Assembly: GCA_029204225.1 (NCBI GenBank)
Contig: CM055095.1
Location: 41,597,719-41,661,718, forward strand
Direction: 5' to 3'
DNA from: Diphasiastrum complanatum
Lineage: Eukaryota; Streptophyta; Lycopodiopsida; Lycopodiales; Lycopodiaceae
DNA: 64,000 nucleotides
Both the position numbers and the translations under genes were made by a program. This document shows positions 9,153 through 21,329 of this stretch, one piece after another. Within the stretch, counting starts at the first letter, position 1, and every line of letters starts with the position of its first letter. Under the pieces are notes generated by a model. The model worked only from the letters and a program-made list of their open reading frames with translations. It did not search any database and was not told the origin of the DNA.

Positions 9153-12100
9153 TGTCAGAGTCTAACATAGCCACAATTCCTTCCTAGCATGGAAGGTTAA
9201 GACCTATCTTATAGTAAAGGGAGAAGGATTATTTCCTTGGGTAGATGGCACCAAGGAGATGCCTCCAACTACAAGCAAGGAGCTACGTGAATGGAGAGAG
9301 AAGAATGACAAGGCAATAGCCGTCTTATCATGACCCATCGAAGATAGCCTGGCTCTTGACCTAGCTACACTCTCATATGCAAGAGAGATGTGGGATACTT
9401 TACTCACAAGATTTCAGACGAAATCACGTAGTCAGATCATGCTACTCGAAGATCAACTGACAAATCTGCAATGGGATGGCAAAGACCTCACCTCCTTTAT
9501 CAGAAAGATGAAGGATCTATTCCTTTCATTACACAATTTTTGGAGCAGAGAATGCAGTATCAGTAGAGAAGCAGCGTACCTACCTGTTAAGAGCTTTACC
9601 ACGTTCCTTTCAAACAACCTGAACGTTGCTAGCAAAGGATCCAACGATGACACTCAAAAAGACAGTTGTTGAGATTCGAGAAGAAGTTGAAGTTTGAGAG
9701 TACTTTGATTACAAGGATGCTTCAAACCAAGCTCTCTACAACAACAACGAGAAGATGAAGAAACGATTCAAGCCTAAGAGGGAGTCAGACCGAAAGCAGG
9801 ATCAAGACCAGCAAGCAGAAGGAGCCATCAAAGGTAAATGGAAGAACAAATAAAAGTCAAAACAATAGAGTGGAGACAAGAAGATTTGTGCTGGCTAAAT
9901 CCGAAAATTGCGTGTATCCACTATCATAAGAAGGTCATGCAGCCATGGATTGCCACCAGAATCCAAGAAACAAACAAGCTCAAGGCAGATGGGAGAACAA
10001 TAATAGTTCGTCATATGTTGAAGAGCCAGAAAGCTCGCAGATGGACAAAGAAAGACCAAATCACGGAAATTCGACCACCTACATCTGTGCAAACATGTGT
10101 GCAGTATCAACACCTGACACACATGAGGTAATCCTTGATTCAGGAGCAACCTCGCACTTCGTTCATCAAGACAAAGCATGCCTGACTTCCGAAGTGCAGA
10201 TTCATCAAGATTTACCATTCTTGGAGATGAATCAAAACATCAAGTGAATGGTATTGGTTCATTATGGCTCAACACAAACAGAAGAGACAGATGACTCGAA
10301 GACATTCTGTTCGTGCCTACACTACAACAGGACTTGCTATCAGTGGCAAGAATAGCTGATGTAGGGATGCGTGTGACGTTCTCAGACAAAGCATGCAAAG
10401 TTGTTGATGCAAGCACCAGTACACTGATTACTCAAGGTAGAAGAAAAGACAACCTATATCACTTGTAGGTATGCCTACCTACAGATCAAGTTCATCAAAC
10501 CCATGATGATTCATCAGGTACTCTATGGCACATGAGACTATGCCATATGAATTCAATGGCATTGTATCAAGCAAGCCATCATGGAACAATCACAAGGGTG
10601 AGCATCTCGAATGCAACCAATTCGATGACCTATTATGCATGTATAAAAGGTAAGATGTCGCGTACTCCTTTTGTCAAGGACTCCTACAGAACAACTAGTA
10701 CATTCAGACATTTGTGGACCTTTCAACGTGATCTCAGTAGGAGGCTTGAAATACTATATCACCTTTATTGATGATTACAATAAGTTTGCCAGAGTCTATT
10801 TCATTCACAATAAGTCAGATGCATTATGTGAACTGGACAGAAAGATACACATGAAAAAAAATGAGGCGGATCAAAACAGATCAGGGTGGAGAATACATCT
10901 CAAACCGATTCACTGATTTCTGCAATGATTGAAGAATCATTCATAGAAGGACAACATCCTATACACCGCAGCACAATGGTGTTGCAGAAAGAAAGAATAG
11001 GACTCTCATGGAAGCCGCAAGATGCATGATGGCCTATTCGAAGGCTCCAAGAGTGTTTGGGCTGAAGCAATAGCTACAATTGCTTACATTCAGAACAGGA
11101 TAGGAAAATCTGGTGTCCCTCACACAACACCACATGAATTATGGAGGGGTAGAAAACCCAATCTGACTCGTATTCGAATCTTTGGCTATGCAGCATATGC
11201 ACATGTTCCTAACAAGCTTTGAAAGAAGCTTGATGAGAAAGTAGAACAAGGATATCTTGTAGGATATGACAATCATTCATCATACTACAAAGTCTATATG
11301 TCAGATACAAACATAGTGAAGACAGTTAGAGACATCAAATTCGATGAGAGTAGAACAATGGCCAACAATGATCTTGTCAATTATGAAGTCCTTGGAAGAC
11401 AACATTATGATCTACCAACCGTGATAGAGGGAGCAGAGGATGAACACTTAGACATCAAAGATGTTTGCGTCGCACCTCATTCGAGCAGCGAATCAGACGA
11501 AGAAAGATTTGCAAGCGAGCCTACTGCTACAACACCTGTAAACCGAAATGGTTCCGGACCTATTTGAACAAACAAATAAAAGAGCATTGCATTACTAGAA
11601 TGATCTCCTCGAAGATTGACAAGAGAATGAAGAGCGCCAGCAAGATTTGTGCCAGGCAGCTCAGCTTCTACATTTGAAGAATTTTGTGGATTCAGTGGAG
11701 AACCACAAACAATCGAGGAAGCAATTGAATGTCTAGAGAAGGGCAAATGGATCCAAGCCATGAATGAGGAGATGGAATCTAACATAGAAGAATGAGGTAT
11801 GGACATTGCAGCTATTACTAGATAAGCGAAAGATTGTACAATGCAAGTGGATATACAAGTTGACCGAATGGAAATATTTTAAAGTATAGAGCCAGACTTG
11901 TAGCAAAGAGTTTTTCTAAGAGATATGGTATCGACTATGCTGAGACCTTCTCTCCTATCGTGAAACATTTGTCCCTACGCCTAATGTTTGCATATGCAAC
12001 CGCTTATGATCTCAGGATTCACATCATAGCCGAAAAGACAACGTTCTTACGTGGTGAGCTAGACGAAGAAGTCTACATGGATCAACCTCCAGACTACATT

Positions 12101-12180
12101 TCGAACTCACTTCCTACTTATGCATATAGAAATATCCTTGTCTCTTTCCGAGTGCAAAAGCTTTTCTTTTATCAAGAATT

Positions 12181-12386
12181 TGACTGATTGATAGTAGGTT
12201 TGTCATCAGATTCGGGACATACAATACATTTGGTACAAGTTTTGACACTTCATTCTGAGAATTCATGATTTGACTGATTGATAGTAGATCTATGATTTGA
12301 CTGATTGATAGTAGGTTTGTCATCAGATTCGGGACATACAATACATTTGGTACAAGTTTTGACACTTCATTCTGAGAATTCATTCT
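12181..12386. repeat. Tandem duplication of ~88 bp, period 118 bp
   Basis: 12181-12268 and 12299-12386 look identical, joined by a 30-bp spacer that is itself part of the same sequence. Lying inside Copia E, its perfect match makes it younger than the element. Confidence 0.8.
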
Positions 12387-13489
12387 AACAGTACCTTCAC
12401 CTTCAATTATTTGGGAGTTGTTCTCTCCAAGGTGAACGAATCTCTTGGTGCTGTAGTTCGAATAATCAATGAACCATTTTTTATGGTTTGTCATGTGCTG
12501 CATTGTTCCAGAATCGAGGAACCATTCCTCCAATTGTTCGATGTGGTCTAAGTACCAAACCGCTCTTAGAAAACTTCTTGCTCTTCATCTTCTGAATCTA
12601 GATTCTTTTGCTTTGCATTGGCTACATGGGCTTGTTCCTCCATGACTGCTTCTTCTTGTCATTGTTGAATTTCAAGATTCGACAGTCCTAGATTTTGTGA
12701 TTCGTCCTCTTGGTGGCTAATTCTGGGTCTCTTGTGTCTGCTTCTGATTGTTGTTGTTCTGTTGGACAAATTTCTATTTCTGTTACGTCCTTGTGTTCTT
12801 CTTTGAGAATAACACTTGTGAGTCGTTGATGGAGGATGATGATGCTCCATTCCTTCTTGTTTCCTCCTGCATCAGCATGATTAGGACTCTGGACAATGTT
12901 ATATCTGAGTGTGTGGTTACCATCATCACCCAGTTTTCATAAGAGGATGGCAAACTAGTCAACAAGGTCATTGCAACATTAGAGTCTTTGACTATTGAAC
13001 CTATTGCTGCCATATGCTCTAATAGAGTCTTAAATTGATTAATGTGATTCTGAATAGAATCATTTTTTGACATTCCGAGCTTCAAAGTGACATCCCTCAC
13101 TTCATATAATTTACTCAATATGTCTCAAGCCTCTTTTGAAGATTGGGCTTATCTGATGTGGCCAATCTATGTGTTGGAGATGTTAGGGGTGATAAAGGTG
13201 AAAGCCTTGCCATCCCTTAGCTTCCATTTGGAAATGGCTTGTAGCTTTGCGGAAGTGATTTAGGTGCGGTTATTAGAGTGAAAAATTGAACACAGCTATC
13301 AGTCACATGAAACGATTTAATCTTCGAACAAGTTTATTTGCGAGCATGAATCTATCTAACAATGAAATGAAGTAAGCCTTCAACATACACAACCTAGATT
13401 AATGGAACTTTGATAGTTTAGTCGTGTAGAAATATAGTCTGAATGCAGATAGAGGCGCGTTCTTTCTGAGACAAGACTCTATGATAACA

Positions 13490-13974
13490 GAGAGAAAGAA
13501 CAATACAATTGCACTCTAATAAGTTGTTGGATATATACACATGGCTAACTAATTAAAAGAATGGTTAATCTATAGTTTACAATTAGGTTAAGGCACTATG
13601 TGTTGTTAGCAGCCATCGGACAATATTTGATTTTGTCCGGTTGTGGGGTGTGTAATTGTTGATTTGTTGATAGTCAAATTGCGGCCGATTATTCGAGAAA
13701 GGCCGAATAAGAAAATCTACCCAGATGGTCCAGGGTGTCCGACCAATTGGATATGGCCAAACAATCGATGATAGCCGAATAAGAGAAGGTGGCCAACAAA
13801 GAAGAGATGGCCGAACTATCGGAGAACATTGTCACCGATTCCTTTGTATTTCTGCAGACTATCAAGAAACATGCGTATTTCTACAAAGTGTGTGACTGTA
13901 TAAAAATTTACAACAGCTTAATGAATGGATCTAGATTAGCAGAGAATAGGAATGGAGAGGATAGAAATCCAACA
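13490..13974 (-). repeat. Probable left LTR of Copia E
   Basis: On the minus strand it begins TGTTGGATTTC at 13974 and runs to the degenerate primer site at 13489. Only one copy is seen, so the limits are approximate. Confidence 0.4.
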
Positions 13975-14790
13975 CTATCCACCAAGGACTTTCACCTTTA
14001 AAACTAGAAGAAGAGTAGATTGACAACAAAAAAAAAAAAATTCTTTTTCACTGTCCTCTCCCTCATTAGAGAGATTTTCTTGCTTGCTAAAGGCCTTTTT
14101 CTTCTTGAAACATTCAGAAGAAAAATGCCCCTTCTTACCACAATAAAAACATTTCATTTTAGATTTATTTCTCTTGCCATTTGTTGATTATTGTAATGCA
14201 TCATCACCATCCTCCTTGGCTTTGTCCTTCTTCTTGGATTGGGTCTTCCCTTTGTCTTTGCCTTTGCTATGAATGAAGAGAGCCTTCTCTTCACCTTCCT
14301 TTGCCATGATTTGCACCATCCTAGCAAGTTTGTGTTCTTGTCTACTCTCCTCGACCACCAATACACCGTGTAGGCTCTCCATCAATGGTAGCTCTCCTTG
14401 TATGGCATGGGATTGTACATTCAAGACCACTTGGACAAGCTCATTGGACTTGATAGCATCACCAATGCATGCAATTTCTCTATTACAGCACCCTCAATGC
14501 ATAGTTTTGGGCACTTTCTCCATTTTTTTTGAAAACTTTGGAGAATTTGTTTCTCAATGCGAGAAGCCTTGATGTGTTTTTGGATTCATAGATTACTTGC
14601 AAGGTGTCCCAAGCTTTTTTAGTTGTGGTACATGTTCCAATATCTCTCAAGAGTTCATTGGAAACATCCATTTTGATGCAATATAATGCCATTTTTGACC
14701 TCTTCTTGAATCGCATAGATACTTGTAGATTTTGAGGCTCCTCAATAGGAAGAGACTTATGTCCTACATGTAGTAAGCCCATGTGCTAAT
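13975..14790 (-). mobile_element. Copia element G, gag fragment
   Basis: Minus-strand gag pieces: a UBN2-like segment (MALYCIKMDVSNELLRDIG, near 14690) and a CCHC zinc knuckle (CFYCGKKGHFSSEC, near 14150). It closely resembles the gag regions at 38.5, 41.5 and 45.3 kb. The rest of the element is absent, and the LTR of Copia E abuts it. Confidence 0.7.
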
Positions 14791-15411
14791 AATAAACATT
14801 GCTAAATATAGCCATGGAGGTTAAGTAGATTAGGACTAGTTCAATAAAATAATCAATAAAAGGGCTTAAGCACCTTTGTTAATGGAAAGATTTGTAAAAA
14901 TGATTGGAAGGCCCAATTTAGTCTAATTGAGTCCCAAAATCATATTAGACGTGCAAAACCCACTATAACTAGTTGAGGTTGTCATGCCCATGACTAGTCT
15001 CGAGTAGCATGTCCACGCTAGAGATCAGTGGACCAACAACCCGTAAGTTAATTGTGACTATAAGGGAATTGGGGCCCTTATGTGTATAAGATCATAATTA
15101 ATGGTTGTAGGCCTAAACTCATGATGGTGGATAATGCGAAATCTTTTGAAACGGGTCAAAATCCTAAAGAAGAGTAATCAATTTTCAATTTTCAGGATTT
15201 TTTTTTGAAAAATCACAAAAAATTCTTACAAAATATAAGCATTTTGGCCAAAAACATCAATACATGTCCAAAAACATTAAAGTTTCTAATAAAACATTAA
15301 AAATTAAAAATATTCAAAGTGAACAGAATATTGACAAACACTTATGATATTCTAATAGTCTAAATTGAATCTCATAAAATAGCTCACATAATACATTTGA
15401 AGCCAACTACG
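14791..15411. other. No gene seen
   Basis: AT-rich DNA with poly-A/T runs near 15190-15310. I see no coding signal or terminal repeat here. Confidence 0.5.
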
Positions 15412-18230
15412 CTAACTCCACAAATGTTGAATGCTTGAAATATTATCAAGGCTCTCCTTTTCAGCTGAAAAAGTTGATGACCTATCTTCTTCATTAGAGT
15501 CTATCGACAAATTCTCATCTGAATCAGCATCCAATGTCGAGAGAAAATTGTTTATTGTGGCTTTGCTGCGTTGAATCCGAGTCGAAGATGATGGTTGTGC
15601 ACTTAGCCCAAGCCGTTCTTGTAAAATAGATATTGTGGACTTTTGTGAATGGTTCGTCATTGTTAACTCAAAATTAAATGCAAGCACATCCACATCTTCA
15701 GGATTTATGTCATTGACTTTTGGTTGGTTCTTTGCACGTTTCTGCTTGCCTCTTGGATCTAATTGCAACATTTCTAGTTCGTACCTTCCCAAGAAAGCAT
15801 TTGTTGAAATGGTACGCATCCAATGCACATGCACAATCTTGGTGTCGTTGCTCTCAATGAAGCCAATCACTTTAGCAATCCAAAATGGATGACTTTCGCT
15901 ATTTTTCGACACCAAAAGTGCAATGAGACTCCCGACCTTTAATTCATTGAGGTTACTAGACCATTTCGCATTTACAGTTCATCGACTTTTTCTTGAACCC
16001 AAATAAATTTCACGTTTTTCGTTATGAAGAAGATTTAAAGACTCAGTCCGTTCTGGAACAACAGAGGAATCAACGGCCGTTGTTGAAATTGAAGATCTAG
16101 TTGGCCACTGAAATTCTTCAGACAAGTTTGAGTCTCCTAGATCAAGCAAACGTATTTTTTGCTCCTCAAAAAAATTCGTCCACCAATGTCGATTAAACTC
16201 GTCAAAAAACTAGTATGTTGTTTGGATGGTTGTTTCCAAAAAGTTTAACGCCACAAATGGATCGACTGGCCGATGTTCCCTTTGAGCTTTTTGCTCATCC
16301 AAGACAAAAGTTAGAGGACACAAAGGTGCAAGCTTAACTTGAGAAGAAGACACAGATTGTAAACTCCTTGAGAAGGTAGCCATGCCACTAAGTTAGAGAA
16401 TTGCTTTCCCTACAATAATGTGATGCCACCAACATTATTAGCAATTTTGAACTAATGTTGGAAACTAATATCACTTATTGGTGCGATGCAATGTTCTTCT
16501 GACGTTTTGATGTAATCTCTAAAATCATATGTGCAACGCAATAAAACCACATTTCGTGCAGGGGTGTATGAATCCTCGATAATACTTTGTAAAACTGGTA
16601 AAGAAAAAACTTTTTGCGTCTGCTTTTTCAAGAAGCAACTGAACATTTGGTCAATTGATCATGAATGTGACCCACCAGTAAAAATCCTATATTGATTTTT
16701 TTTTTAATCTTCAGAGCGACTAACATTGATAAATATGCAAGCACTGTTTGATTTTTATTTTCTCTGGCAGTATTATCAAGTTGCAAGTAGAGAATCTCAC
16801 GAAGACTATTATCAAATTCAAGTATTATTTTGTGAATTATGGTAATGGTCAAGTTTGGGTCATTTCGAACGTTTGGATAGTTGAAATACACTTTAGACTG
16901 CAAAGTGTCGTTGAATATAAGAGCACCAACCAAATGAACTTGAATAAAATCAACTTCATTTAAATTCTTTGGCACTCTTACAAAATGTGGCATTAGTGTA
17001 TTCTTTTGATCCATCCCGTCGATTACGGGACCAAATACTTTTGAGAAAACTCTTTTTTAGGTATTTTGCAAGCTTTTGTCTTTCTGTTGTCTGTTGCTCT
17101 CTATGGATTTGAAGTGACTTGGTAATGTCTGCTGAAAAAATCACACACACAAAAAAAAATTGAACGTAAGTAATTGGAAGCACAAAAGAAAGTTAATTTA
17201 ATGAGTGAAACAAATTTAAATAGCAATTACCTTTTTCGTGAGACGTTTTCGCCTGATCTATGAGTGCTTTCAGCTGCTCACAGATAGTACAAACAAACAT
17301 TCGAGATTTTTTTGAAATTTTTACTAGAACAAAATCTCTTTTCCACAGCTTCACAAAATAAGAATAACTTAGATGTTGAACATTTTTGGACATTGCGAAA
17401 TCTTTGTACATCATGAATATTTCCAATTTTGTGACATTGTCTGGAAGACAAAAATACAGAGAATTTGGAAATTTCTCGGCTTTCACATTAATGAAATGAG
17501 TTAACTACACTTTCACGGCTAAGCAATCCGGAGAAACAGTTCAGAACCTTGAAGGCTTGGATCTTTTTGTAACCTCGTGTCAATGCTAGCAAGTCTTGAG
17601 TTTCCAATTGCATGAACACCATTGAAAGCTTTACGACAAACTTCAATTGTTTCCAAAAAATAAGCAAACTTTTTCGATCAGACCTTATAGATGAACAAAG
17701 ATAATAATTTTGATCAGTTTTTCTCTTTGAAAAAAACTTTGTTCAAATTTGCCTAATTTCAGCAAAGCTTAACTTTGTAAACATGAGGAAACACAACAAC
17801 CTATGTTTCTGACTTTACGGATTTCTTGAGGTTCGAGCAATTGATTTTGACGCCTCGTCAATTCACAACTTGCTTGTAAATCCCTTCAAAACTTGTCTTG
17901 GCCCTTGGATTCTACTCTGTAAGAGGAACTTGGTACATTAGCACCTAACGACTCTGGTAATATTGAAGTTGTACCTCATATGTGTGCTTCTCGAATGTCA
18001 ACTGCATCGTCTCCTTGATTTTCACCAGAAGGCTTTGCACTTTTAGAAATATTTTTTACATTAGAAAATATTGATCTTTTTGATTTTATAACATTGGATC
18101 TAATGGTTCTTCGTGTCTGTCTTGCCCTATTTAGAGAACGAGTTCCTTGACGTGGGATTGTAGACTGACTTGAATCAGTAACTAAGTGTTTGCTTGTTCC
18201 TGCAAAATTCACTAGTTTGAATTGAACTTG
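15412..18230 (-). pseudogene. Decayed DNA-transposon transposase (DUF7869-like, RNase H fold)
   Basis: Read on the minus strand. An N-terminal basic region (18212-17976) is followed by NGVHAIGNSRLASIDTRLQK (near 17630-17570), VSYSYF-like and VCTICEQLK segments (17486-17193), then the core LQLDNTARENKNQ and FLLVGHIHDQ (16830-16650) typical of DUF7869-type DDE transposase relatives. After that come an acidic/Ser-rich tail and a HPFWIAKVIGF segment (15915-15700) that may be a small chromatin-reader or BAH-like fold. The frame shifts at least twice in the N-terminal third, and there are in-frame stops between 16390 and 15915. I found no terminal inverted repeats. The family name is from memory of the motif pattern. 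Confidence 0.55.
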
Positions 18231-18239
18231 GAGTCATTT

Positions 18240-19009
18240 CATGGTACATAGTTGTAGTTTTAATGTCAGACGAAGAACTAGTAGAAACTACATTAAAGTA
18301 AGTTGCAGTAGGAAGGAAGATGAGCTTTCCATTGGAAATATAGTCAAATACTAGTTCACACCTAAGAGATGCAAGATAATTAGAATGTTACATTTATGGT
18401 CAAGACATGCAAAAACAAAGTAAAAACAAACAAACAAGAAATTCCAAGCTTAATTCTATGCCAAGCATAGGAAGATATGCTTGGCATGAGAAGCAATGCT
18501 GGCCATGAATTTCACTGATTGTAGGTATGCCAAAATGCATAGAAAACATAGGACCACAAATATCAGAGCAAAATCAAATATTTCAAGGTAAGAGTAAACA
18601 CTGAATTCAGTTCTAAGTAGTCTTCGAGATTTAGGGTCGAAGTCACAATCAAGGTAGGGTTAGGGTTAGGGTTAGGCTTTTAGCAACGCACTAAGGTCTA
18701 TCAGGACGACACCTACCCACTATGGTCCAAACCAACCACTCAGCACGACACCTACCCACAGCCCAGAAAGTATTTAAGGGTGCTTCGCCCACCGACATAA
18801 GTCACCTTTGCCCGTAGGTTATCTTAGCTTGCGCTCTAAAGCTCTCGTTATTCATCACCTTCGCTTTCTATTGATCTAAGCATACGCTTCGACCATCCTC
18901 TATGCCCAGCATAGATTGAGGGACCTCCATTTTACGTTCTTGCTACGAGGTAAAGCTTGTTTTTCATAAATTTTTATTTCTCGTTTGGTTTTTTTGATTA
19001 TTTAATAAC
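18240..19009. other. Spacer with a short TTAGGG run; no gene seen
   Basis: Contains a short palindrome pair around 18455-18490 (TATGCCAAGCATA, then ATGCTTGGCAT) resembling the array to the right, and 18655-18676 with about 3.5 TTAGGG units. No coding region is visible. Confidence 0.5.
18655..18676 (+). repeat. Interstitial TTAGGG run
   Basis: About 3.5 units of TTAGGG, 22 bp. Too short for a telomere remnant to be claimed; most land plants use TTTAGGG. Confidence 0.8.
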
Positions 19010-19815
19010 AAACCTATGGTGAGCATAAATGTAACTAGGGGTTTTGCAAGCGAGAGCCCATGCTAAGCATAGGTCATAGGTCCTATGTCAACCCATGCTT
19101 AACATATATTTTCTCTTGACCTAGGTCGAGCTTGGACTTATGCTGAGCATAAATATTGTCTCGACCTATGCTGAGCATAGGTCTTGTCTCGACCTATGGT
19201 GAGCATAGGCCGAGACAAGACTTATGCTCAGCATAAGTCCGAACTCCACCTATACTCAACATAAGCTATTGCTTGGACCTATGCTCAACATAGGTCGAGA
19301 CAAGACTTATGCTCAGCATAAGTCCAAGCTCGACCTATGGTCACACCTATGCTCAGCATAGGTCCGAGCTCGAACCATGCTCAACCGCTAACTTATGTTG
19401 AGCATAAGTCTTGTCTCGACCTATGCTAAGCATAGGTTTCCTAAGCATAGGTCGAGACAAGACTTATGCTCAGTATAAGCCCGAGCCCGAGGATAGGTCG
19501 AGACAAGACTTATGCTCAGCATAAGTCCCCTCTTGAGCATAGGTGGAGACGAGACTTATCCTGAGCGTAGGTCGAGACAAGACTTATGCTCAGCATAAAT
19601 CCCATCTCCACCTATGCTCAAGCGGGGACTTATGTTGAGCATAAGTCTGGTCTCGACCTATGCTTAGCATAAGTCAAGCTCGGACACTTGCTGAGCATAA
19701 GTCTTGTCTCGACCTATGCTCAACATAAGTCTGAGCTTTAACATAAGTCCCCACTAGACCTATGCTCAGCATAGGTGGAGACTATGTTGAGCATAGGTGG
19801 AGAGAGGATGTATGC
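19010..19815. repeat. Array of about 25 short palindromes (TATGCTnAGCATA)
   Basis: The core TATGCTGAGCATA or TATGCTCAGCATA recurs about every 28 bp, flanked alternately by CTTGTCTCGAC and its complement GTCGAGACAAG, so cores and flanks can pair into larger hairpins. Core variants (TTGAGCATA, CTCAACATA, CTAAGCATA) show divergence between units. The array runs up to the Gypsy integrase fragment at about 19845. Confidence 0.9.
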
Positions 19816-19839
19816 TGAGCATGGGTTTAATAAGAGACT

Positions 19840-20494
19840 TCGAAATATATTTTTGAACCTAAATGACACGATACGATTGCTGACAACCTATTTTCTGATC
19901 AAACACAGAAAAACTACACCGTATAATCCAAAAGCAAATGGGTTGATAGAAAGCGCTAACAGAATTTTATGTAAGATCCTGAACAAAATTACTATTGCAC
20001 ATGCAACGGATTGGGATCAGAAACTACCATCAGTTCTCTGGGCTTATCGCAACACAGAAAAAATCACGACGAAGCAGACACCATATTTTCTTACGTATGG
20101 TACGCATCCTATTTTGCCAATCAAATTTGAGGTGAAAACTTTTCGTATTCAAGCTCAACGAACAGATGCTGAATGTATAAACAAAAGGCTGACTAATATT
20201 GAAGAACTAGCTGAAGCTCGTGTGACTTCACAAAAATTAACGAAGGAAATCCATGAACAAAGAAAGAAGAAGTATGACAGTCATATTAGAAAATGTGATC
20301 TTAAAGCTTTTGACTTTGCACTGATATATGATAGTCGACATCAAAAGTTCCCCGGAAAACTCCATATGAGATGGCTTGGACCGTATAAAGTTATAGAGGT
20401 GTTTGAGAATGGTTCTGTACAACTTCAATCACTTGAAGATGAACTGTTACCTACACATATTAATGGGTCCAGATTGAAGAAATACTACCTTTGA
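19840..20494 (+). CDS. Gypsy integrase, C-terminal part (fossil)
   Basis: Reading contains the end of the integrase core (PYNPKANGLIESANRIL, WAYRNTEKITTKQTPYFL) and the C-terminal domain (MRWLGPYKVIEVFENGSVQL), ending at a stop before the AT-rich spacer. The N-terminal half is absent; the first part of the open reading lies within palindrome-array sequence. Confidence 0.8.
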
Positions 20495-21100
20495 CCAGAA
20501 TTTTATTTATTTATTTTTATTATTCTTATTCTTTTCTAGTATTTTTCTAATATTTTTTGCGACTTTTCTTTTATCTTTTCTAGAAATTTGCATGAAATTT
20601 TCTACAACCTTCTAACATTTTTCAAAATGTCTCGTGAAATTTTCGAGAATTTTTTTTGACTTCTCTCAATCTTTCAATATAATTTTTAAAGTATTTTCAA
20701 GAATTTTTAGCGATACTAAATTTGTTAATCAAATTTTCATAAATCATTTTCGAGAATTTTTATAGAATCTTTTCTAGCATTTTCTCCAATTTTTCGAGAA
20801 ATTTTCTAGTATGTTCCTAAAATTTTCGAGAAATTTTCGTGAGTTTCTGTATCATTTTTTTTTGAGATCATGAGAGAAAGTTTCGAGAAACTTTCTAGAA
20901 TCTTTCTAGCATATTTTTGAGAATCTCTCGACCTACTTTTTGTATTCCTCCATTAAAAATGATGGCCACGTGATCATCATTATTCACATGTGTGTATGCT
21001 CACATATCAAAACAGATATTGTTTCTTCTTAATTTATTTTTTTTCTTTTCACAAACGGTCTTCTGTCATTACAATTCATATCTGTCAAATCATAATTTGA
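20495..21100. other. AT-rich spacer with degenerate TTTTCGAGAA/TTTTCTAG repeats
   Basis: From about 20520 to 20940, short motifs of the type TTTTCGAGAA and TTTTCTAG recur irregularly between poly-T runs, giving a weakly periodic sequence with no coding signal. Confidence 0.6.
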
Positions 21101-21329
21101 AACTCTAAGTCATGCACGTCCTCCATAAATGGAAGTGACAGATGTCATGTCACCATGCCATGTCATCATCCCTTCCACACCGCTACTGCATATCAGAGTT
21201 ATTTTTTATTTTTCTTCCTTACACTTTATGTCTACGAGTTTATGCTTTCCTGCGCTTATTCTCATTGCGATCAAAGCTCACTCATACGAACTATTGCGAT
21301 CTACAGAACTGTCGTCAAACATTCGACCA

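Larger units (their letters stand above)
8113..12112 (+). mobile_element. Copia element F (fossil), nested in E
   Basis: Left LTR about 8113-9138, primer site at 9140, gag region 9190-10000, protease (LDSGATSHFVHQD, near 10135), integrase (10500-11250, with QNRIGKSGVPHTTPHELW) and the start of reverse transcriptase (11820-12112, VYMDQPPDY). It stops abruptly inside reverse transcriptase where Copia E resumes, so the 3' half and right LTR are absent. It is broken many times. Confidence 0.75.
12113..13974 (-). mobile_element. Copia element E, gag/protease part and LTR (fossil)
   Basis: On the minus strand, gag (13260-12600, with MVTTHSDITLSRVLIMLMQE) is followed by the aspartic protease (FLDSGTMQHMTNHKKWFID, near 12530) and downstream sequence to 12113. 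A degenerate primer site (TGTTATCATAGAGTC) at about 13476-13489 puts the LTR at about 13490-13974. It is broken. A local tandem duplication lies inside it. Confidence 0.65.

Noticed and set aside
18655-18676. Telomere remnant
   Set aside because: Only about 3.5 TTAGGG units, not the usual plant TTTAGGG, and no neighbouring subtelomeric signal.
19010-19815. CRISPR array or integron-type repeat
   Set aside because: Eukaryotic context, variable palindromic cores, no constant repeat with unique spacers and no cas genes.
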